A model generated the notes under the pieces. It saw only the letters and a list, made by a program, of their open reading frames with translations, was not told the origin of the DNA and did no database searches. Made by a program: the position numbers and the translations under genes. From assembly GCA_039707465.1 (NCBI GenBank), contig CM077645.1, positions 59,831,850-59,895,849 on the forward strand: a DNA stretch of 64,000 nucleotides, written 5' to 3'. Position 1 is the stretch's first letter; every line of letters starts with the position of its first letter. This stretch comes from Rhabdophis nuchalis (Eukaryota > Chordata > Lepidosauria > Squamata > Natricidae). Positions 1 through 10,019 of this stretch are shown piece after piece.

Positions 1-101
1 GGGGCATTCACAACTGCTGGAGGCAAGCTGTTCCAGAGGTTAATTGTTCTTACTGTTAGGAAATTTCTCCTTAGTTCTAAGTTGCTTCTCTCCTTAATAA
101 A
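1..101 (-). mobile_element. CR1 LINE fragment, runs off left edge
   Basis: On the minus strand this matches the 3' part of CR1-type LINEs as I know them, just upstream of the terminal segment. The same stretch recurs near 20745-20805, with the shared words 'gcattca', 'ggttaatt' and 'actgttaggaaattt'. The match stops abruptly near 101, where AT-rich unique sequence begins. The rest of the copy lies outside the window. No reading frame is preserved. Confidence 0.7.
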
Positions 102-143
102 TGTAAAGGAACATTCATACATATGTCTTGTACAAATGTACTG

Positions 144-255
144 ATACTTTATTTGTTTATTTATTCAACTTTTATAACAGCCCATCTCAACAAGTGGCTA
201 ATAAGTAGTAGTAAATAATCATAAAATAACACAAATTTCCATCATAATACAAAAT
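144..255 (-). mobile_element. Decayed L2-type LINE 3' tail
   Basis: A T-rich 'tttatttgtttattta' start is followed by a diverged version of the '...gcccatctc...' segment that begins minus-strand L2-type tails elsewhere in the window, for example 54438 and 63826. It is old and has no coding sequence. The right boundary is uncertain. Confidence 0.4.
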
Positions 256-414
256 TTCTCTCATAATACAAAAACTAAAAATCATGCAACAGCCAAAGAG
301 AATGTTATAATCCATGTTTTTTTGCGCAACCAGAAGATGGGACATTTACCAGATTATGGACCCCAGACTAATATCTAGGTCTTTAGAGCCTTATAAAAGA
401 TAAGCAGGGTTGGG

Positions 415-456
415 GACATTCTAATATGTAGAGATGACATTCTAATATGTATAACA
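415..456. repeat. 21-bp unit repeated twice
   Basis: The 16-bp word 'gacattctaatatgta' occurs at 415-430 and again at 436-451, giving a two-copy tandem with a 21-bp period. It lies immediately before the start of the DNA-transposon-like element at 455. Confidence 0.75.
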
Positions 457-893
457 ATGATGGCTAACCTTTTTGTACAGGTGTGCCAAAATTGTGTGTG
501 TGTGTGCATGCTATCATATGCGCATGTGTCCCCAGACCCACAATTGAATGTACTCCACCCACCTGCACATGTGTGTGACCCCCGTGCATGCACATGCAAT
601 CTCCCACACATATCCTGGCCCCCTACTTGGGGGGGGGAGTTTTCACCCTCCCCAGGCTCCGTAGGCTTTGCTTAAACCTGGTGAAGGTAAAAAAACGGCC
701 CAACGGGCCAACCATAAGTTCGGGAATGAACTTCAAGTTGGCCCATTGGGCCTGTTTTTGCCCTCCCCAGACTTCCTGAAGTCTGGGGAGAGCAAATACA
801 GCCTCCTTCAGCCCTCAGGAAGGCCAAAAATCACCTGTGTGGTACGCCCATGCGTGCTGGAGCTAAGGGCTGGCATGCTGGCAAATATGGCCA
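455..893 (+). mobile_element. hAT-like non-autonomous DNA transposon, probably 3' truncated
   Basis: The start, 'caatgatggctaacc' followed by 'tttttgtacagg', resembles the terminal repeat of a common squamate hAT-like element that begins with a CAGTGATGG-type end (recalled family knowledge). The interior is unusually GC- and GT-rich for this neighbourhood and contains short internal hairpins around 'tccccagacttc' / 'gaagtctgggga' (768-791). I cannot find a matching inverted end near 893, so the right end is missing or decayed. Open reading frames inside it are short and resemble no protein. Confidence 0.45.
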
Positions 894-1918
894 TTTTTTC
901 CTCAAATAATTTTATTACGAATTATACATGTAAAGGATAGAAGTCAGTGCAAATTGCAAAAAATACAAAAAAATAAAAAAATAGGAATGTGAAAAAGGAA
1001 AAGAAAGAGGAAAGCGAAAGATGACGATCAAAATAAATAACTTTCTCCTTTATCTCAGAAGATAAAACAATTTTAATAGTTTATCATTGTCTCTAAATAA
1101 AATATAATCTTTCTTGTCTCTATAGCTCATCTTTTAGATAAGGAAAACAAAATACTATGTCAATCAATCTTTATCAGCAAAAGTCCAGTAAGGGAAACCA
1201 GGTATAACTATTTTCTTTATAATGTCTCATCTTCCAATAACTCATTTCCTAGATAAAAACAAAATCCAAATAGTCCATCAATCTTTGTCAGTAAAAGTTC
1301 AGTAAGGGCAACCAGATATAACTATATAACAAGCAAATCTTATTAATCTTTCCTGACTTTTAAATATATTCTTTGACCACTTCCAAAAATGTCCCATAGG
1401 TAATTCCTTCAGAACTTTAGCATATTCCTTTGTATCCATAAGTAAAATTTATCTTTTGTTTGTTACTTCTAAAAACGTATTTCTAAAACTTATATTTAGA
1501 GTTCTTTTACATATACAGAGAAAAAAAAAATCCAAATCAGATTCTTGATTCAATATCTGTTCATCTCCTGTTCATTATCCATCAGATCTATTTGCATTTC
1601 ATTTGAGACCCCCTTCATATTTATTTCATAAATATGCATTGCAGCTTGTTCTTTTTTTACATAAGAACATGCTCTGTTAATTTTATGAAGTATATGAACT
1701 ATAGCTAAAAGTTTAGCTGAACGGCATTTGGAAATTTGTACTAAGAATTTCTGCTCCATTTACACTTCTCTCTGATTCTTATGTCCAGTCTTCCTTATTA
1801 TTAAAAAAAAGGGAAAAAAGGTATTATTTCGTAAAGGAAAATGTCCTAGGATAAGGTTGCAAGATTCAATATCAGTCAGTCACCAGGACTAAAGGTTTAT
1901 TCTTCTAAGTGTTTGGGT
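894..1918. other. AT-rich stretch with a diverged tandem duplication
   Basis: No gene is visible. A 52-bp segment at 1159-1210 recurs at 1273-1324 with 6 differences by hand count (period 114 bp), and similarity continues upstream of both copies ('agataa', 'aacaaaat'). This may be the remains of a repeat region in an old mobile element. A 69-codon minus-strand frame at 1550-1759 resembles nothing I know. Confidence 0.55.
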
Positions 1919-2120
1919 CAGTGGTGAAATTCAAATTTTTTTACTACTGGTTCTATGGGCGTGGCTTTGTGGGGATGTCAGGAGAAGGATACTGCAAAAT
2001 CACCATTCCCACCCCACTCTGGGGCCAGCTGGAAGTGGTATTTGCCGGTTCTCTGAACCACTCAAAATTTCCACTACCAGTTCTACAGAACCTGTCAGAA
2101 CCTGCTGAATTTCACCCTTG
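1919..2120. mobile_element. hAT-like MITE, CAGTGGTG family
   Basis: The left end 'cagtggtgaaattcaa' and the right end '...gaatttcacccttg' are near inverted repeats. The same family appears at 4552, 8799, 9254, 13483 and 42092. The internal words 'tactggttctatgggcgtgg' and 'ccactcaaaatttcc' are shared with the 13483 copy. The flanking 8 bp (gtttgggt and tttcgggt) agree at 6 of 8 positions, consistent with a decayed hAT target duplication. It carries no transposase and would depend on one supplied in trans. Confidence 0.7.
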
Positions 2121-3371
2121 TTTCGGGTTCATGTTGGAATTTATCATCAGGGAAATTCTCTCTCTCTCCAGAATATGTGCACTGGACTGTTCTAAGCTTT
2201 GCATTTATATGGTTCTTGGTTGTGTGTTGCTTTTAGCTGTTAACTAGGATAGTGATGAGCTGGCTATTAAGTTGTTAATTGTTATTTCCTTGTGTTGCTG
2301 TGCCCTTGGTTCCCAAGTGCCTGATAGGTTGGTGATTCTACTTTCGTACAAGAAAGTATTTTCTAAATAATTCAAAAATAAAATTACTTTGGTCCCTTAA
2401 TGCATTATCAACTTGTTACAATTCATGTACCAAGCACCCTTTTACTGCATAGTTCAGAAAATCATATGTTTCAAAATCTTCAAATTCCAAATGTACACTG
2501 CCATATTTTAAGGAGAGGAAAATTCACTGTAGAACTTTGCCAGTTCAAAACGGTCTTAATCTGTCCAACCTGCAAAGAATAAAAAATATAATAATAAAAA
2601 GAGGGATTATGATATAAGGCTGGGCTTATGTAAATATACAAAAAGGTTGCTTACATGTTGAAGCTTGATGTAAACCCAGAGTTTCAGTGAAGGGCTGTAA
2701 AAATGACGATGTCTACCATCTATTCATGAGGAGTGACTATCTGGAGTCACATGGATGATCTCATTGATCTTTCTTTGTTCCGGAAAGATTACGCAACTTG
2801 GATCCAGTCTCCAGCTGCAATTCTGCAATTCAAGCTGTGGTGCTACCTAATAGAAGCCAGCAAAGCATCTGCTTGCCATGGCACATTGAGTGGGTAACAT
2901 AAATTACATTTCAAAAGTTTGGAATTTATCTTTTGAAGGACTTTGGATGTGTTGACCCCAGACTATTGCAGAAAAGTAGATCTATCTGTTCTTGAAAGGA
3001 CACATATGTATCATTTCCCCATATGGTTTCCCATTTACTAAGCCTGGATGTCTCAGGAAACTCAAGATATGCTTAGATGCTTCCATTGTTGAGGTATTCA
3101 TACTCATCTCATTGCCCAGAGTCTGTATATTGGCTTTTATACTACAGTAGTTATTTTTTTTAATGTTAATTTTTATATTCCAAATTTGTTGTTTTACTTG
3201 AATGTTGTACATTGCCTCTAATTGCTTTTGGTGAGATGGGCTGCTATCCAAATTTGATTAATTAATAAATGAACTCATTAATTTAACTTAATTTGCATTA
3301 TTAATTTACTTACGATTCTTAGAGCTTTCTATTTTTCTATTTTTCTGTTTCTATAATTTTTATTATAAAAC
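2121..3371. other. Featureless AT-rich stretch
   Basis: I see no coding region, recognisable repeat or RNA gene here. The 89-codon minus-strand frame at 2982-3251 is low complexity and matches no family I know. Confidence 0.5.
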
Positions 3372-3855
3372 GCCATGGAGCGCTTTAAAGCGCTCCATGG
3401 CTTAGGACCGGGGTACTTACGAGATCGCCTTCTGCCACTGAGAGCCTCCCACCAGCCAGTACGCTCCCATAGAGAGGGTCTCCTCATGGTGCTGTGGGCT
3501 AGACAATGTCGACTGGTGACACCCAGGGGGAGAGCCTTCTCTGTGGGAGCACCTGTCCTCTGGAACGAATTGCCCCTGGAATTAAGTACTATCCCTGACT
3601 TATGCACCTTCCGCCATGGTCTCAAACCTTTTTCTTCCAACAAGCCGGGCTGGCCTAAAACATGATTTTTAAATTCAATTTTTTTATTAATTTTAATCAG
3701 GGTTAGTTTGGGTTTTTTTCTATGTTTTGGCCAAAGTTTAATATGTCTTTTAAAAACCTTTTTTAACTTTTATATGTTTGTTTTTATTCTGGCTGTACAC
3801 TGCCCTGAGTCCTTCGGGAGTAGGGCGGTACAAAAAACCAATAAAACTCAAGAAA
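3372..3855 (+). mobile_element. L2-type LINE 3' end with palindromic 5' junction
   Basis: A 5'-truncated LINE. The frame at 3375-3665 encodes the conserved C-terminal tail of L2/CR1-group ORF2, with the order FKALHGLGPGYLRDRL, then RSHREGLL, then PRGRAFSVGAPVLWNELP. After the stop comes a 3' UTR that ends with the L2-type signature 'ctgccctgagtccttcggg' and 'agggcggtac'. The copy begins with a perfect 30-bp palindrome at 3372-3401, so about 15 bp at the 5' end is an inverted copy of the adjacent element sequence. That suggests a small 5' inversion made during target-primed reverse transcription (inference). Confidence 0.85.
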
Positions 3856-4000
3856 CCTCAAACTTACGTTGCTATTGTTTAGATATATAGCTTATTGAAT
3901 AATAGTTTATAGTGTTATTTTATTTATTTTTTCTTTCTTTGTTTATTTATTTGTCTTCTTGTTCTTTGTGTTATTCCCACCATATTACAGGGTGCATGGT

Positions 4001-4229
4001 ATTTATTTATTTGTATCTCAAATACAAATAACTCAAGGTGGTAAACATACCCAACATACTACCTCTTCCTATTTTACCCACAACCCAACAACCCTGTGAG
4101 GTGAATTGGGCTGAGAAAGACTGACTGGCCCAAAGTCACCCAACTGGTTTTCATGCCTAAGGTGGAACTTGAATTCATGGTCTCCTGCTTGCTAGCCTGT
4201 TGCTTTAACTACTAGATTAAACTGGCTCA
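4001..4229 (-). mobile_element. tRNA-derived SINE, Sauria type
   Basis: Read on the minus strand, it starts 'gagccagttt...ctagtagttaaagc' (A-box region), continues through a B-box-like 'gaattcaagttcc' segment and a body with 'ttgggccagtcagtc' and 'ctcacagggttgttggg', and ends 'accttgagttatttgtat' followed by an ATAA-type tail. This order of tRNA head, conserved body and BovB-like tail is what I know as the squamate Sauria SINE. It is full length or nearly so. I did not find a clear target duplication. Confidence 0.75.
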
Positions 4230-4296
4230 CTTGTATTGTTGCTTGAACTGGTTAAATGTCACTATAATTATTTTTAAAAATACTTTGTTTAGTTGC

Positions 4297-4480
4297 ATGT
4301 GAGTAGCTTGGTTAAGCAGCTCACCTTCCACTTGGGAAGTTGAAAGTTCAATCCTAGGTAGTGGTAGATTTGTGGTGCAAAGAAAAAATATCTGCCGGTA
4401 ACTCTGCATGGCATCAGGAAGGGCATCCAGCCAGTAAGCTCAGTTATCTTCAGTTGCTCCAACTCAGTCAGATTAAAGTG
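4297..4480 (+). mobile_element. tRNA-derived SINE, second family
   Basis: A plus-strand tRNA-like head ('gagtagcttggttaagcagc', then a B-box-like 'agttcaatcct') is followed by a body containing 'ggcatcaggaagggcatcc', a word typical of several vertebrate SINEs. It differs from the Sauria-type copy just upstream. It is diverged, and the 3' boundary is approximate. Confidence 0.5.
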
Positions 4481-4551
4481 ATTATGGGTTCATAAAAGGG
4501 AAGATTTTTGTTGTTGTTTAATTGCATGCAATTTTTATCTTCTGTTTAGAT

Positions 4552-4712
4552 CAGTGGTGGTATTCTGTCGGTTCCTACTGGTTCGGGCAAACCGATAGTG
4601 GGGGCTGCTGGAGACTCCGTCTACCTGCCCTGATGTAATGTGTGACCTTCTGCGCATGCGAGCGTGCTCACATTTGCGAATGGTTAGCGAAGGTAAGTGA
4701 ATTCCACCACTG
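4552..4712. mobile_element. hAT-like MITE with perfect 8-bp target duplication
   Basis: This 161-bp element begins 'cagtggtggtattc' and ends 'gaattccaccactg'; the ends are inverted repeats matching at 13 of 14 positions. It is flanked on both sides by the identical 8-mer gtttagat (4544-4551 and 4713-4720), the duplication length of hAT transposases. There is no coding capacity. It belongs to the same family as the copies at 8799, 9254 and 13483. Confidence 0.9.
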
Positions 4713-4882
4713 GTTTAGATTGATATAAGAAAAAACATTTTAATGCAAGGGGGGGGGGAACCTAAATGGAACAAACAAAGAACAAGTTTGGAATAACTTA
4801 AGCAATGTTCCAGGCATCAGATGGCTAGCAAGATAACCAGATAAGGACTGTTAACCAGATAAGCCTTAAAGTAGCTCTAGAG

Positions 4883-5017
4883 CAGGGGTCTGCAAAGTCG
4901 GCTCTTTTAAGACTGGTGGACTTCAACTCCCAGAATTGCCTAGCCAGCTATGCTGGCTGGGGAACTCTGGGAGTTGAAGTCCACCAGTCTTAAAAGAGCC
5001 GACTTTGCAGACCCCTG
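4883..5017. mobile_element. Foldback hAT-type MITE with 55-bp terminal inverted repeats
   Basis: The arms 4883-4937 and 4963-5017 are 55 bp each and pair with one mismatch around a 25-bp loop, which itself contains a small hairpin (agccagc / gctggct). The identical 8-mer ctctagag flanks both ends (4875-4882 and 5018-5025), matching the hAT target preference for a central CTAG. The inner half of each arm, including 'gacttcaactcccaga', is shared with 9906-10011 and 52578-52717, but the outer ends differ. A transcript through it would fold into a long hairpin. Confidence 0.92.
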
Positions 5018-5025
5018 CTCTAGAG

Positions 5026-6152
5026 TTATGTTATGTTTCTTTGCAGCCAGAGGTAAAAACTATATTCTAGCCACCTTTATGTTTAAACAAAAACATGACT
5101 CAATTGCTCTATGGTACATTGATCTATATGTATGGGGATAACAGAAGATTTCAAATTAGTAATAATTTTAGAGAAACTTTCTGTACCCTAATGTGTAACA
5201 AACAAATTGTTATAGTTGAAATCTGGAAAGCCTTTGTTTCTAGAAAAGATTAAGACTTGCCATTGGTATTTCTGGTACTAGAAGTACTGAGTTCATTGAT
5301 CTTTTCTTGTGAAAAATAAATTGAAGAATTTATATGACTTTTCTGTTTTAAAATCCCAATCCCTTATTTCCACTACCTTATATAAAGAGAGCTAAGAATG
5401 AAGTCAGGTTGGATATCAACCATAAAAAATGGTTTTTGTTTTTCTGATGGATAGAGAGGAAATTAACAAGAGACCCTTTAACCCCATTCCCACAAACAAT
5501 TTGACAAATATGATAGGCAGGCACTGGAGATCTTTCTCCCTAGTTCTACTAAATGCATTGCCCTTTGTGATTTACAGAGAAAACATCATTATCTTCCAAA
5601 GACAGTGAATGTGCCCATGTAGATTAAAGGAAATAGAAGCAATAGACCCTGAACAATTTCATTATATATTCTACGCAGGTCTTAAAAATAAAGTAACCCA
5701 ATCATTTGATGCTATAACCCACTAGATCAGAAAAGGAATATGTGCGATTTTTATTTAGTGATCCCCCACCCGCGATAAATATGAAAGGAGGTCACAATGT
5801 TTTGCTCAATTACCATGTAGTGTACACATGAAAATATTTGTGGATTCTGAGAAATTCAATTTTGTTTTGTTGATTATACATACTTTTATATTTCTTTCAT
5901 TTTTCTCTATAATTGATAGAGGAAATGATTTATTACAGTTATCAAATACCATAGCTGCATGTTTATATGTTATTCATCTTTGTCAACAAAACAGATTAAC
6001 CGATAAGACATAACAAAAAGAAAGAAAGGAAAAAGGAATGACACGCTAAGAGACAAAATGTATTTGAAGAATTGATCAAATGTATCAATGTATTTGAGGA
6101 ATGGACCAAGTTGATATTTCTCCTGTTCTTCTTGGCACGTGGTCTTCTAGTC
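5026..6152. other. Featureless AT-rich stretch
   Basis: No recognisable gene or repeat. Short open frames are no longer than chance in AT-rich DNA. Confidence 0.5.
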
Positions 6153-6164
6153 AAAGAATGAGAC

Positions 6165-6493
6165 GGCTCCGCCCACTGGAGGTCAGGGAGAGGAAGATAC
6201 AATTGCCAAAAGACTTAGATCTCACAAGTGACTTTATTTCTGTATAGTACAACACTTATTTGGATGTTTACAAATGATTGATTGCATAGATTTTAAAATG
6301 AAATATTTGTATCTCTTTCCACTTTGTAGAAAGAATGAAAAATTTATTGTATTATCTATTTTTTTTTATGAAGCCTCGGAGGGGGCCGACACCTCCGACA
6401 TAGAGGTTCTCAAAATGTCTTTGTAATTCCTTATATTCCCTTATCCTATTTTTATAAAATTTGTAAAACCCAATAAAAGTTTTTCAAAAGAAA
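6165..6493 (+). mobile_element. 5'-truncated L1-like retroinsertion with 12-bp target duplication
   Basis: The 12-mer 'aaagaatgagac' occurs at 6153-6164 and again at 6494-6505, bracketing 329 bp that ends 'cccaataaaag', 'tttttcaaaag' and a short A-run. Long direct duplications plus an A-rich 3' end are hallmarks of L1-type retrotransposition. The body has a GC-rich hairpin (tcggagg / cctccga, about 6376-6398) just upstream of the tail. No frame survives, so the family is inferred only from structure; a processed pseudogene fragment is also possible. Confidence 0.6.
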
Positions 6494-6749
6494 AAAGAAT
6501 GAGACTGAACCCTATGTTAACTGGTAAGTGGGATCTGAATATTTTTTCCTGGAATAAGGTGGTAAAGCAAGCTTCTTTCCTCTGCTTCAAGTCCTTTCAA
6601 ATATCTGGACCGCTCTGTATAAAGGTAATTTTTCTTTGTTCTTGGATTTGAGGTCCATACATGTGATCAACATATTTTGATTTTTATTTGTTCATTTTCA
6701 GAGTGACTATGTGAAGCAAATAAATGCACATTCCTTGGAAATGAATGTA

Positions 6750-7195
6750 CCATATTTTTTGGACTATAAGACGCGAGTACAAAAGGCACCAAGATTTTGA
6801 AGAGGTAAATATTAAAAAAAAAGCCTTGCAAACCTTCTGCATGCCTCTTTTTTCTGAAAAGTGGGGCATGCAGAGAGTTTGAGAGTCCTGCAAAGTGCTA
6901 CTGGGGGTGGGGCAAAACCAAGCAAAAATGGCCTGTTTTTTTTGCAAAAAGGGCTCACGTTTTGCAAAAAAAACAGACATAGGCTTTGGGAGGCTTGAAG
7001 AATGCTCCTGGGGGGGGGAAAGGGGGGCAGAAAGAAGCAAAAAATGGCCTTACAAACCCTCTGCCCATCCATTTTTGCGAAGAGGATGGGGTTTTGGAAG
7101 GCTACAAATGCTGTATTCAGTGTATAAGATTCACCCAGATTTTTATCCTCTTTTTTGGGGGGGAAAGGGTGCGTCTTATGCTCTGAAAAATACGG
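6750..7195. mobile_element. DNA-transposon-derived MITE, about 446 bp
   Basis: The left end reads 'ccatattttttggactataa' continuing 'gacgc'; the right end, reverse-complemented, reads 'ccgtatttttcagagcataa' continuing 'gacgc'. That makes a terminal inverted repeat of about 25 bp, next to TA on each side. The interior is G/A-rich with repeated 'ttttgcaaaa' words. The CGTATTTTTC...TATAAGACGC end is a repeat family I recognise from squamate genomes but cannot name safely. Overlapping frames inside it on both strands are low complexity and not proteins. Confidence 0.65.
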
Positions 7196-7199
7196 TATA

Positions 7200-8596
7200 T
7201 AGGAATCTAATAGTGGGAGAAGAGAACAGAACTAAGCATTTTTTAAAGCTGTAATGTTTTCGAACACTCTTCACAACATTGATTATGAGTTTACAACAGC
7301 ATCAATAAGGGAAGAAAAAAACTTCCAAATGCTAGCAGCAAAATAGGCTGAATGTAAAGAATTGTATTATTAGTGTGCGTGCACGCGCATGCACATTCAC
7401 ACACAATGCCGTTTTTTCTGCTGGATACATAATACAAGACTTTCTCATAGGGTGACAGTTGAGTGGCTCATTTAGCTTACTGAGCTGGAGATGATTGCAA
7501 TAATCATCATTGCCAAGAATTTGGAACCTTGAGGGAAAAGCAATAATGTTTTAGGAGATTGCTGTTGAAAGTGTATCAAGTCAACACAACAAACATTTCT
7601 TTGTTGCATGTTAGGCTAGCATGCTGTGTCTTCAAAGCAGACTAACAGTCTCTTCTGTGTTTTAAACATTACTAAAGCCCAGCAGGACAGGGCAGAAAAT
7701 CAACATAGATTTTGATATTGAATAGAAAATATTTCAGTACTTTATATTAATATACCACTTAAAACGTAATAGTTCTCCTTTCCCAGTTTTCCTTGCTTAA
7801 TTGATGAGTAGATTAACTTGCCTTCCCCTGTAGTATATCGTTTGTTCATTGTTTATATTCAGCCTCAGGCAGTTCTGATATATTAAGCCGCCTACACAAA
7901 TATTGCAGATAATCTGAAAATTAACATTTCCATGCAGACTAGAACAATGTGGCTAGTGAGGTATTTTATGCTGCCTTCCCAATTAGTTTATTTCTTTCGC
8001 CATATTTCTAAGAGACGAAAACCTTTTAGTTTTGGTTCTTCTTGGTTAATTCTCTTTTTAAATTTTAGTACTGCCATGTGTAGCAGTGCTAAAGTACACA
8101 GAGCATATAAATGACATGATGCATGCTTGCTTGTGCTGATGCCTCTGGTGCTGTAGAAAGTATGACTGGAACTGTATGTGAGCTACTTTTATAATTCCCA
8201 AAGGCTTCTGGTTGGCTATGTGAGAAAAAGAATGATAAACTAGATTAAACTTTGACCTAATCCAACAGAGGTCTTATTTTAGCTGAGAAAAACACACACA
8301 CACTGATTTGACTGAAAAACTGTGGCATTAACCTTATAATGTAAGAAGTAATGGTTTCATGAAAAATCTACTCCCTTTACTTAGTATTATTTCATTTATT
8401 TTCTTAATTCTTTAACACATCTACTTGGGATCAACTCAAACTGAATGCAAAAAGCATTCATTCAGATCAGACATGCATGGGACTATGTTGTTAACTAGAA
8501 TATATTGTAGTATATTCCCCGTGTCAAAATAGAGAAATCTACTGACCTTCAAACAAAATATACTTCAGCTCTGCTGCCATATCTTGTTTATTTGTG
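7200..8596. other. Mostly featureless AT-rich stretch
   Basis: No gene seen. A short alternating purine/pyrimidine patch (gtgtgcgtgcacgcgcatgc, 7373-7392) could adopt Z-form DNA. Confidence 0.5.
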
Positions 8597-8657
8597 CTCC
8601 CTCCCTCCCTCCCTCTCCCTCCCTCCTTCTCCTTCTCCCTCCCCCTCCTTCCTCCCA
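8597..8657. repeat. Pyrimidine microsatellite, (CTCC)n and (CTT)n
   Basis: An interrupted array of ctcc and ccttct units, all pyrimidine on the plus strand. Confidence 0.9.
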
Positions 8658-8798
8658 TTCTTTCTCTATGTGTGAGTAAGTGAATGCACTGGGAGTGAAA
8701 TAAATCTAATCAGGTCACATTTTTGTGCCTTTTACTTTAATACTAGCTAGAAGCACATTTTTTGCTAGAGATGATCTCTGCATTAATTTAACTGGAAT

Positions 8799-8969
8799 CA
8801 GAGGTGGGTTCCTACCATTTTGGCCCGATTTGGCCGAGAAGGTAGTAACTCGACCTGACATGCCCCTGAACTAGTTCTGTCTGTTCCATCTTATTTTTTA
8901 AAATACTGCGCATGCACGTAGTGCATCTCTGAGTGAACTGCCAGTAGCAGCAGTTGGAACCCACCCCTG
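8799..8969. mobile_element. hAT-like MITE
   Basis: A 171-bp element starting 'cagaggtgggttcc' and ending 'ggaacccacccctg', whose ends match as inverted repeats at 13 of 14 positions. Flanking octamers are actggaat (8791-8798) and agtggaat (8970-8977), with one difference. It is the same superfamily as 4552 but uses a GGTTCC-type end variant that recurs at 42092-42808. Confidence 0.85.
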
Positions 8970-9253
8970 AGTGGAATCAATGCAAATAGTAACAGTAGTT
9001 TAGGATCTTAATAATCAATTTGTTTTGTAGCTTTAAAACAACAAAATCACTGGAGCAATCCAAATGAGTGGATTGGAACTGTATAGAACTATACATCATC
9101 AATACAACTAACCATGCTTGTTCAACTTGGAAAAAAGTATCCAGTGATTGAAATGAGATTAAGAAAATATATTTACGAACTTTTCAGCTATTTTTTAATC
9201 CCCTTGATTAATCCTCTTGATACATCTGTTTCTTTTCTGTCATGAGCCCCATC

Positions 9254-9426
9254 CAGAGGTGGTATTCAGCCAGTTCTCTCCAGTTCAGGTGAATTGGTAC
9301 ACATGCATAGATGTGGCATGCACAAGCTCACATTTGCGAACAGTATTTTTTTTTTTTAATTAAATTTATATCCCGCCCTTCTCCCGCCCTTCTCCAAATG
9401 GACCCAGGGAAGGTAAGTGAATCCTG
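9254..9426. mobile_element. hAT-like MITE interrupted by an L2 tail
   Basis: It begins 'cagaggtggtattcagcc' and ends in 'gtgaatcctg', a shortened form of the family end. Flanking octamers gccccatc (9246-9253) and gtcccatc (9427-9434) differ at one position. The interior words 'gctcacatttgcgaa' and 'aaggtaagtgaat' match 4552-4712, but between them lies a minus-strand L2-type tail (9345-9411) that the 4552 copy lacks. Confidence 0.8.
9345..9411 (-). mobile_element. L2-type LINE 3'-tail fragment nested in a MITE
   Basis: A T-run is followed by 'taaatttatatcccgccctt', a duplicated 'ctcccgcccttctc' and 'ggacccaggg', the signature that begins minus-strand L2 tails at 42264 and 44140. Only about 65 bp was inserted, an extreme 5' truncation. 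Confidence 0.65.
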
Positions 9427-9905
9427 GTCCCATCCTATCCCATGAATGGACTATCAGCTTCAGTGGTAGATGTGACCTTTTTCATATTCCAGAACTGTAT
9501 ATTCTTCCTAGAATATTAATAACATGGATTAACAGCAACTTAAGGTATCTTGCATGTGGATTCCAGATAAAGTTTTCAGCTTACTGCTTATTTCATTACA
9601 TAACTGTTTTGCATTTCCATACCTTGCTTAAAAATAAAGAGACTGTAAAGATTACTTAATGAATAAAAAATAAGGACAAAGAATTTTCAGGGATTCATCC
9701 ATATTCATGTAAGCATGTAAACATATTGAATGTTTTCTATTCAAAACATAGGTGTTTGGTAGAACTTAAAAGGCAACAAAGATTTAGATTTAAAATGGTT
9801 GGAAATCTTTACTTATTTTCTTAGAAAAATCATATTTATATATCCATTCTTTAATACAATGTAGGTATTGCATTGGGCTTAGATATCAGCACATACCATA
9901 TAAAG

Positions 9906-10011
9906 CAGGGATGTCCAAACTTGGGAACTTTAAGACTTGTGGACTTCAACTCCCAGAATTCTGGGAGTTGAAGTCCACAAGTCTTAAAGTTCCCAAGTTT
10001 GGACATCCCTG
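9906..10011. mobile_element. 106-bp perfect palindrome, foldback MITE
   Basis: Bases 9906-9958 are the exact reverse complement of 9959-10011, with no loop and no mismatch. The identical octamer atataaag flanks both sides (9898-9905 and 10012-10019), as expected for a hAT-type insertion. The inner part ('gtggacttcaactcccagaa') is shared with 4883-5017, while the outer 20-odd bases differ. The lack of any arm divergence suggests recent insertion or correction between arms (inference). Confidence 0.92.
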
Positions 10012-10019
10012 ATATAAAG

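Noticed and set aside
6684..7254. Several overlapping frames of 66-119 codons
   Set aside because: They fall inside a MITE with terminal inverted repeats and are low complexity.
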